The translations under genes and the position numbers were made by a program. DNA of 20,158 bases from positions 1 to 20,158 of the forward strand of contig JBHHUS010000033.1 of the NCBI GenBank assembly GCA_046861615.1. Reading direction: 5' to 3'. Origin of the DNA: CAZNUM01 sp046861615. GTDB taxonomy: Bacteria > Fidelibacterota > Marinisomatia > Marinisomatales > TCS55. The notes beneath the pieces are model-generated. The model was not told the DNA's origin and searched no databases. It was given only the letters and a program-made list of their open reading frames with translations. The first letter of the stretch is position 1, and each line of letters starts with the position of its first letter. Below are positions 14,873-20,158 of this stretch, in pieces.

Positions 14873-15976
14873 ATGTTTGATGTCATAATAGTGGGAGGTG
14901 GAATTGGTGGTTCGGCCGCAGCTTTGCGGGCGGCTCAGAATAATATGACTGCTCTCTGGGTACTGGGGGATAAACAGAGCCGGAAACGCAGTCGCTCTCA
15001 GTGGGTGAAAAACCTGGATAATATCGTGGGATTCCATGAAAATGTAGTGAAAGCGCAGGTAGTAAAAACGCTGTTGAAATATAAACAGACTCAGGCTGCT
15101 GAGCTGATTGAAAAAGAGCATTTTCATATTAATAACCGGGCGATTATTCGCAATACCATTCAGCGGTTGAAAGCCGATTTTCCCAATGTAACCACAGTTG
15201 AAGGGGTAGCACAGCAACTGGTCGAAGAAAATGGTAGCTATCAATTAATAGTGGGAGCGGAATCTTACTCCGGTGCGGCAGTAGTTTTAGCCACCGGTGT
15301 CATGGACGAACAACCTCATGTCGGGGGCATGAACCGCCAGGGTGAATTTCAGGAAACGCCGAAATGGATTTATCCTTTTGCCAACCGGGAGCAGTTTCTA
15401 TATTGCATTCGTTGTGAAGGTCACCTGACCCAATACGATCGGGTGGCGGTTGTTGGCTCCAAACCGATGGCGGCTGAACTGGGGATGATGCTCTATGAGC
15501 GTTATGAAAACGAGGTCGTCATTGTTACTAATGGAGTATCCCCACAGTTTTCATCTGAACAGGAACGATTTCTGAAACACTATGGTATTGAAGTCATCCG
15601 GGAACCGGTTATCGGTCTGATGAGCGAGGGGGTTAAACAGTTACAGGGATTCCAGTTTCGGCGTCATGAACCAGTGGCGGTAAAATTTGCCTTGGTGGCC
15701 CTGGGGTTGCATCGGGTGTACAACGATTTGGCTAGCCAGGTCGGTGCACGGTTAATGGACCCGGAAATGCCAGAGGAAAAGCGGCATGTATGGATAAATC
15801 ACAAAGGTGAAACTTCAGTACCTAATTTATTTGCGGTGGGAGACATGGTGAAACGTGAAGATGAACCGGTAATGAAACAGGTGTACACTGCTCAGGAATA
15901 TGCCGTCCGGGCAGTGGACACAATTGATTTCCGCCGCCGGAAGAACAGGCGAAACACTTTATTAAACCAATCGTAA
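14873..15976 (+). CDS. Thioredoxin reductase-like FAD/NAD(P) flavoprotein
   Basis: A 367-residue flavoprotein of the TrxB fold. FAD motif GGGIGG lies at residues 8-13. The redox pair is CIRC (Cys178 and Cys181) in LYCIRCEGH, at the place where thioredoxin reductases have CATCDG. The NAD(P) motif VAVVGSKPMAAELGM is atypical (GSKPMA in place of GxGxxA), and the second FAD motif is NLFAVGDMVK. It is longer than E. coli TrxB by nearly 50 residues, with an expanded N-terminal FAD domain and a basic C-terminus (FRRRKNRR). Because key motifs are altered it may reduce a partner other than thioredoxin. Candidates nearby are the GltB-like protein just upstream and the thioredoxin-fold proteins of this window. 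The ATG follows AGAGG with usable spacing. Confidence 0.88.
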   Translation: MFDVIIVGGGIGGSAAALRAAQNNMTALWVLGDKQSRKRSRSQWVKNLDNIVGFHENVVKAQVVKTLLKYKQTQAAELIEKEHFHINNRAIIRNTIQRLKADFPNVTTVEGVAQQLVEENGSYQLIVGAESYSGAAVVLATGVMDEQPHVGGMNRQGEFQETPKWIYPFANREQFLYCIRCEGHLTQYDRVAVVGSKPMAAELGMMLYERYENEVVIVTNGVSPQFSSEQERFLKHYGIEVIREPVIGLMSEGVKQLQGFQFRRHEPVAVKFALVALGLHRVYNDLASQVGARLMDPEMPEEKRHVWINHKGETSVPNLFAVGDMVKREDEPVMKQVYTAQEYAVRAVDTIDFRRRKNRRNTLLNQS

Positions 15977-16002
15977 TTTTCCCGGCAGAACGATTTTCGA
16001 TG

Positions 16003-16020
16003 TTGTCTGTGAAGAGACAG
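16003..16020 (+). other. Small hairpin upstream of the NDH-2 gene
   Basis: TGTCT and AGACA pair around a 6-base loop between the TrxR-like stop and the NDH-2 promoter region. There is no T tract after it, so a terminator function is weakly supported. Confidence 0.25.
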
Positions 16021-16027
16021 CCCTCCA

Positions 16028-16054
16028 TTGTTATTTAAGCTTAAATAGTAGAAT
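16028..16054 (+). promoter_or_regulatory. Putative NDH-2 promoter with a 16-bp perfect palindrome in the spacer
   Basis: TATTTAAGCTTAAATA (16032-16047) is a perfect palindrome. It lies between a TTGTTA box (16028-16033) and TAGAAT (16049-16054), which matches the -10 consensus at five of six positions; the spacer of 15 bases is short. The ATG of the NDH-2 gene is at 16071. A dimeric regulator bound here would sit directly in the promoter. The palindrome is certain; promoter use is inferred. Confidence 0.5.
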
Positions 16055-16070
16055 CCGCTGAAATAAAATT

Positions 16071-17285
16071 ATGAAAAAGAAGTTAATTATTCTTGGCTCC
16101 GGTTTTGGTTCCTACAGTCTGTTACGGAATCTGGATTTCCGGCTGTTTGACGTTACAGTCATCAGTCCGCGGAATCATTTTTTGTTTACCCCTTTATTGC
16201 CCAGTACTACGATTGGGACGATTGAATTCAGGAGTATCATCGAGCCGATTCGTAACCTGAATCCCACACTTAAATACATTCAGGCGGAAGCCAGGAGTGT
16301 GGATCTCTACCAGCAACAGGTTCGTTACTCTCTGGAGGATGGTCGGGAAGGTACCTTAAAGTATGATTTACTTGTGATTGGGGTGGGCGCCCGAACCAAT
16401 ACCTTCGATATCCCCGGTGTCCGGAGGTACGGTCATTTTCTAAAGGAGCTGAATGATGCTCGTCAGATCCGGAAGCGGGTGATCTCCAACTTTGAATTTG
16501 CCAGCCTGCCGGGAATTCCGGAACCGGAAATCAGACAGCGGCTGCACTTTGTTATCTGTGGCGGTGGTCCCACGGGGATTGAATTTGCAGCGGAGTTAAA
16601 CGATTTTATCCGGGGAGATGTCTGCCGGTTTTACCCCCAATTGAAATCGTTTATTCAAATTTCATTGGTCGAAGCAGGGCAAGAGATTCTTAATGTATTC
16701 GATCATAAATTACGCCAGGCCGCCCGCAATCTCTTCCAGCGTCAGCATATCGAAATTATTACGGGCAGCCCGGTGGTGAAGGTGGACGAATCCTGTATTC
16801 ACCTATCTTCCGGACGGGAACTGAATTACGGGCTTCTGGTGTGGGCCACGGGGAATACGCCTCAACCCCTGGTGGAACGATTGAAAGTACCAAAATCAGA
16901 GCTAGGTCAGATCCTGGTGGACGAATTCCTGGCTGTAAAAGGACTGGAAAATGTGTTTTCGTTGGGGGATTGTGCTCTGGTGGAAAACCGTCCCCTGCCG
17001 GCAACCGCCCAGGTGGCCCAGCAGCAAGGCAGGTACCTGGCCCGGCAATGGCGGCAGCGAGCCAAAGAAAAACCGTTCCGGTTCCGTTCCATGGGGATGC
17101 TGGCCTATATTGGTAATGATCAGGCGCTGGTGGATACGGGACACGTGAAAGGGTCCGGTCATCTGGCGTGGGTGTTCTGGCGCTCTGTCTATTTGACCCG
17201 CCTGGTGCGCCTGCGGAATAAAATCAGAGTGATGGTGGACTGGATCCTGAGCTGGATCTTTGGACGGGACATCAGCCAGTTTTAA
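16071..17285 (+). CDS. Type II NADH dehydrogenase (NDH-2), NADH:quinone oxidoreductase
   Basis: A 404-residue flavoprotein that passes electrons from NADH to membrane quinone without pumping protons. The FAD motif GSGFGS lies at the N-terminus, followed by the family block VISPRNHFLFTPLLPSTTIG. The NADH-binding motif VICGGGPTGIEFAAEL is at about residues 161-176, ATGNTPQPL follows, and the second FAD motif is VFSLGDCA. The C-terminus carries the amphipathic/hydrophobic segment typical of NDH-2 membrane attachment (LAWVFWRSVYLTRLVRLRNK, then WILSWIFG). Length is near the family norm. The ribosome binding site is weak. A perfect palindrome overlaps its putative promoter, so it may be controlled separately from the upstream TrxR-like gene, 94 bases away. 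Confidence 0.93.
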   Translation: MKKKLIILGSGFGSYSLLRNLDFRLFDVTVISPRNHFLFTPLLPSTTIGTIEFRSIIEPIRNLNPTLKYIQAEARSVDLYQQQVRYSLEDGREGTLKYDLLVIGVGARTNTFDIPGVRRYGHFLKELNDARQIRKRVISNFEFASLPGIPEPEIRQRLHFVICGGGPTGIEFAAELNDFIRGDVCRFYPQLKSFIQISLVEAGQEILNVFDHKLRQAARNLFQRQHIEIITGSPVVKVDESCIHLSSGRELNYGLLVWATGNTPQPLVERLKVPKSELGQILVDEFLAVKGLENVFSLGDCALVENRPLPATAQVAQQQGRYLARQWRQRAKEKPFRFRSMGMLAYIGNDQALVDTGHVKGSGHLAWVFWRSVYLTRLVRLRNKIRVMVDWILSWIFGRDISQF

Positions 17286-17288
17286 AAG

Positions 17289-17347
17289 TCCAGGGAATGT
17301 CTTTAACCGGACAATTTCCAGGGGGTGAATCGGTGTAAGCTCCAGGG
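17289..17347 (+). repeat. Three TCCAGGG direct repeats between NDH-2 and the thioredoxin gene
   Basis: The 7-mer TCCAGGG occurs at 17289-17295, 17317-17323 and 17341-17347, that is at offsets of 28 and 24 bases, all inside the 87-base gap before the thioredoxin start. Possible regulator-binding repeats; chance is not excluded. Confidence 0.3.
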
Positions 17348-17372
17348 TAATAATTTTGAAAGGATTAGACCT

Positions 17373-17774
17373 ATGAAGCGTACGTTTATTCTCACGGTAA
17401 TTCTGGGACTTTCGTTCCTGCTGGGGGGCAATAAGAGTCCCTTCACAAATCTTACGCTGGATGAAGCCATATCGGCGGCACAGGAACAGGGAAAGGGTGT
17501 TGTGGTTAAATTCCATGCAGACTGGTGTCACTATTGCAATAAAATGGACAAGGAAGTGTTTACAGATCAGGAAGTGCAGAAAGCGTTGGGGGCATTCCTG
17601 CCGGTGAAAATCAATGTTGAGACCACTCCGGGCAGAGCCCTGGCACAGAAATACGGCATTTACTCCCTGCCAACGATCCTGATCTTTAATTCAAATGGGA
17701 AAAGGGTGTATCAGCAACCGGGCTTTCATAATTCCAAACAGCTCATTGCCGCCCTGGGTACGATTCTTGAATGA
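17373..17774 (+). CDS. Secreted thioredoxin-family protein (CHYC)
   Basis: A 133-residue protein with an N-terminal signal peptide or anchor (residues 1-19, FILTVILGLSFLLGG) and a thioredoxin fold. Features are VVVKFHADWCHYCNKMDKEVF with the redox pair Cys52/Cys55, then cis-Pro in YGIYSLPTILIFNSNGK. The CHYC motif and DKEVF resemble the DsbD-gamma/thioredoxin-like-7 group rather than cytosolic TrxA, so it probably works on disulfides in the periplasm. The ATG at 17373 is preferred to an upstream ATG at 17325 because AAAGGA precedes it and the signal peptide begins there. Its stop overlaps the start of nnrE (ATGA, 17771-17774). Confidence 0.9.
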   Translation: MKRTFILTVILGLSFLLGGNKSPFTNLTLDEAISAAQEQGKGVVVKFHADWCHYCNKMDKEVFTDQEVQKALGAFLPVKINVETTPGRALAQKYGIYSLPTILIFNSNGKRVYQQPGFHNSKQLIAALGTILE

Positions 17775-18511
17775 GTAACCTGACGATCCCGGCCCTCACT
17801 GCCGACGAAATGCGTACGGTGGATGAGTTGATGGTTACGAAGTACGGCATCACCCTGCCCCAGATGATGGAAATGGCCGGGCGTCATTTAGCCGACCTGG
17901 CCTGGGAGCGGTTCTTAAAGTCTGCCAAAACACCGCTGCCCCAGGTGGTGGCTCTCTGTGGTACGGGGAATAACGGTGGCGGGGGAATGGTCGCTGCCCG
18001 CCACTTATCCAACCGGGGCTTGCCCGTAACCGTCTTGCTAGCAGGGGAGGAAAACCGGCTGAAGCCCATTCCTTTACAGCAGTGGGAAAGCCTGAGCCAC
18101 CTCCCGGTTCAACGAGAAATTGACGAACCGGGATTAACACCTGACCTGTTTCAATCGGCTGACCTGATTATTGACGCCCTTGTGGGTTACGGTTTGACCG
18201 GTCCCCTGCGGGACTTTCCGGCTCAGTTGGTTAAGAAACTGCCCTCCACCAAAGCAGCAATTCTCGCTCTGGACGTACCCTCGGGTTTGAATGCCACCAC
18301 CGGTGTTGTTGAGGGTCACGCCGTAAACGCTGATGCCACCCTTACCCTGGCATTGCCGAAAACGGGTCTGCTGAAACCGGATACTCAACCCTTTGTGGGC
18401 GAGCTTTACCTGGCTGACATCGGGGTCCCGCCCCAACTGTACGCTTACATGGGCCTGGAACCGCAATACCTGTTCATTGATGCTCCTGTAATTCCTGTTT
18501 CTATTCAATAG
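17771..18511 (+). CDS. nnrE: NAD(P)H-hydrate epimerase (YjeF N-terminal domain only)
   Basis: A 246-residue single-domain epimerase that interconverts R and S forms of hydrated NAD(P)H so that a dehydratase can repair them. Matching blocks are ALTADEMRTVDELM, ITLPQMMEMAGRHLA, VVALCGTGNNGGGGMVAARHL, DLIIDALVGYGLTGPLRD, and ALDVPSGLNATTG. The NNGGDG signature reads NNGGGG here, so a normally conserved Asp of the substrate/potassium loop is replaced by Gly, while the Asp of DALVGYG and of DVPSG remain. The C-terminal ADP/ATP-dependent dehydratase domain (NnrD) found fused in many bacteria is absent and is not next door within the window. It is translationally coupled to the secreted thioredoxin gene by a 4-base overlap. 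Confidence 0.92.
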   Translation: MSNLTIPALTADEMRTVDELMVTKYGITLPQMMEMAGRHLADLAWERFLKSAKTPLPQVVALCGTGNNGGGGMVAARHLSNRGLPVTVLLAGEENRLKPIPLQQWESLSHLPVQREIDEPGLTPDLFQSADLIIDALVGYGLTGPLRDFPAQLVKKLPSTKAAILALDVPSGLNATTGVVEGHAVNADATLTLALPKTGLLKPDTQPFVGELYLADIGVPPQLYAYMGLEPQYLFIDAPVIPVSIQ

Positions 18512-18559
18512 ATATAGTTTAACCGAAGGTTGATTCCAAACCCTCTTCTTCCCGCTTGT

Positions 18560-18583
18560 ATTGGGGTTCGTTTTCATCCCAAT
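18560..18583 (+). other. Weak hairpin in the nnrE/spermidine-synthase-like gap
   Basis: ATTGGG (18560-18565) pairs with CCCAAT (18578-18583) around a 12-base loop; only TTAGG follows, so termination is unlikely to be efficient. The 100-base gap also holds AACCGAAGGT and TGATTCCAAACC, both of which recur in the 13019-13233 gap. Confidence 0.25.
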
Positions 18584-18611
18584 TTAGGAACGGTAATTCA
18601 CCCCTGAATTC

Positions 18612-20158
18612 ATGCGTCGTACTCCATTCCAGACAGATCTCCCGGTCATCGCCCTGACCCTCTTCCTTTCCGGCTTTTGCGGGATTGCCTATGAAGTTCT
18701 CTACGCCCGAATCCTGGGGAACGTCATCGGAGACCACTTTGCGGTGAATGCCTCCATTCTGGTGACCTTCCTGCTTGGAATCGGACTGGGAACCCGCTTT
18801 GCCCACTATTTAAAGCCTTACCTCTGGGCGGTGGAAACGGGTGTGGGTCTGTACGCCCTGTTTTTCGCCATCCTGGCGCCAAAACTGGACCTGCTCCTTT
18901 ATCAGATGTTCCCTCTGGGCACACTCACCAGCGATGTGGTAGTGGCCTGCCTGCTCCTGCTGACACCGGCTTTCCTGGTGGGGGTCAGTCTGCCGTTATT
19001 TTCCGCTTACCTGCAACCGTTAGTAAAAGGGCGAGTGTTTACCCTCAGTTACATGGTGTACAATTTCGGCGCCGCCCTCACGGCGCTATTGATCGAGTTT
19101 GTCCTGATTCGGGCGGTGGGGATTCGCAGTGGATTGGTGGTGATTGCCGGAATCAACCTGAGTATCGGTCTGATTTTATTCCTGCGCCGGAAAGGGATCC
19201 AGAGTCGTCTTCGTCCTCATAAAAAGGTTTCCTATTCATTTCATACGATACTGCCTCTGATTCTGCTCAGTTTTGCCAGCGCCGTGTTTCAACTCACCAT
19301 GCTGAAACTGGCGGAGTTTCTCTTCGGACCCTTTCACGAAACCTTTGCCATGGTGCTGGGGATGGTGTTGCTGGGAATTGCCGTTGGCACACTCATCACC
19401 CACTATTTTAAGGTCCGTTTTCTGACCTTTTTAATCGTCAACCTGATACTGATTCTGAGCCTGATTTTCGTCTTTCCCCAGCTCCTGTACCTGATGGCGA
19501 CGTTTTACCCCCATTTCACCGGTTCGGCGATCGTTGCCTGGAAATTGTTCATCCTGTTGTTAATCATGGGAGGCAGTGCCATTTGTTTCGGTGCCGCCAT
19601 CCCGGCGTTAATGCAAAAGGAATCGGACGTGGCCCGGGAATCGGGTTACCTCCTGTTCGTTTCCAGCCTGGCCAATACCGCCGGGTATTTGGTCATGATT
19701 TTCTTCATCCACGCCCGGCTGGAATACGGCAGTATCCTGCTGTTAATCGCTTTATTACTGGTGGGGGCGATTGGGAGCAGTCCGGAGGTGGATCGGCGAA
19801 AACTGATCCTGGCGGGACTATTGCTGGTGAGCGGTTTTTTCATGAAGGAACGGCGCTGGAAGGAGTATCTCCTCTACCTGGATTACCAGGCGTTTACTTC
19901 CCAGGAGAATCTTTTTACCCAGTTGAGTGGATTTGAAGAGGGAGAATTTTTCCGGAAATATGATGAAACCTTTGCGGTGAACCGACTGAACGGTCGGGAG
20001 TATTTTTTCATCAACGGGTACACCAGCATTGACCTGAATTCCAGCCCGGAATATGTGGTGGGTACCTTATCGTCCCTGGTGACACCCCGACGGGAAACCG
20101 GTCTGGTCCTGGGACTGGGCAGCGGTGCCACGGCGGGAACGGTGGCGGAATTATTTCA
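18612..20158 (+). CDS. Polytopic membrane protein with spermidine synthase-like domain (3' end outside window)
   Basis: The frame is open from the ATG at 18612 to the last base (515 complete codons), with an in-frame stop at 18594 that rules out a start further upstream. The N-terminus shows the signature of fused transporter-like/spermidine synthase proteins, LFLSGFCGIAYEVLYARILG, followed by many hydrophobic segments up to about residue 410. A soluble part follows, and near the window end comes GLVLGLGSGATAGTVAELF, the S-adenosylmethionine/decarboxy-SAM-type glycine motif of the aminopropyltransferase fold. Catalytic residues of spermidine synthase lie beyond the window, so real polyamine synthesis cannot be judged; many such fusions are of unknown activity. 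No ribosome binding site of note precedes the start. Confidence 0.9.
   Translation, partial: MRRTPFQTDLPVIALTLFLSGFCGIAYEVLYARILGNVIGDHFAVNASILVTFLLGIGLGTRFAHYLKPYLWAVETGVGLYALFFAILAPKLDLLLYQMFPLGTLTSDVVVACLLLLTPAFLVGVSLPLFSAYLQPLVKGRVFTLSYMVYNFGAALTALLIEFVLIRAVGIRSGLVVIAGINLSIGLILFLRRKGIQSRLRPHKKVSYSFHTILPLILLSFASAVFQLTMLKLAEFLFGPFHETFAMVLGMVLLGIAVGTLITHYFKVRFLTFLIVNLILILSLIFVFPQLLYLMATFYPHFTGSAIVAWKLFILLLIMGGSAICFGAAIPALMQKESDVARESGYLLFVSSLANTAGYLVMIFFIHARLEYGSILLLIALLLVGAIGSSPEVDRRKLILAGLLLVSGFFMKERRWKEYLLYLDYQAFTSQENLFTQLSGFEEGEFFRKYDETFAVNRLNGREYFFINGYTSIDLNSSPEYVVGTLSSLVTPRRETGLVLGLGSGATAGTVAELF

Noticed and set aside
16902..17531. 209-codon frame on the minus strand opposite NDH-2 and the thioredoxin gene
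   Set aside because: It is antisense to two well-supported genes and its translation shows no domain.

Overview
This 20.2 kb window is densely coding. Every recognisable gene lies on the + strand, and mid-range GC (roughly half by eye) is typical except in one kinase gene. It looks like a piece of the chromosome of a Gram-negative, respiring bacterium: there are two lipoprotein signal peptides, several secreted proteins, a type II NADH dehydrogenase and many thiol/flavin/Fe-S redox proteins. The gene mix (M16 protease pair with a lipoprotein subunit, stand-alone membrane-anchored glutamate-synthase-like protein, VTT/MerA-like fusion, fused spermidine synthase) would fit an FCB-group or Calditrichota/KSB1-type lineage. 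That placement is an impression from gene content, not something the sequence proves. I see no mobile element, rRNA, tRNA or CRISPR array.

Layout. 1-222: the 3' end of msrB, cut by the window edge. 268-2473: a TetR regulator behind a long palindromic operator, a Crp/Fnr regulator, a small glutaredoxin-like protein and a DoxX membrane protein, closed by a clear intrinsic terminator. 2498-10122: a co-directional run that begins with a 42-codon lipoprotein-signal ORF (possible remnant) overlapping a secreted DUF3047 protein. It continues with a Rieske/ThDP-enzyme fusion, a membrane histidine kinase, a single-domain response regulator, a VTT-domain/MerA-like fusion, a peroxiredoxin-like protein and a glutaredoxin. 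10350-13018: two overlapping M16 peptidase genes, one with the zinc site and one a degenerate lipoprotein subunit carrying the Arg/Tyr pair. 13019-13233: an intergenic region with a strong hairpin and a possible three-way-junction RNA. 13234-17285: a membrane-anchored FMN/Fe-S glutamate-synthase-like protein, a thioredoxin-reductase-like flavoprotein and a type II NADH dehydrogenase with a 16-bp perfect palindrome in its promoter region. 17373-18511: a secreted thioredoxin overlapping nnrE. 18612-end: the 5' part of a polytopic spermidine-synthase-like protein, cut by the window edge.

How the genes may work together. The theme is thiol and pyridine-nucleotide redox chemistry: methionine sulfoxide repair, two glutaredoxin-type proteins, peroxiredoxin, two disulfide-reductase-type flavoproteins, NDH-2, and repair of damaged NAD(P)H. 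The most unusual items are the Rieske-ThDP fusion embedded with its own two-component pair, and the GltB-like/TrxR-like couple that may form a two-protein electron path. The candidate regulatory DNA (TetR palindrome, NDH-2 palindrome, structured intergenic RNA) was read by eye and is unverified.
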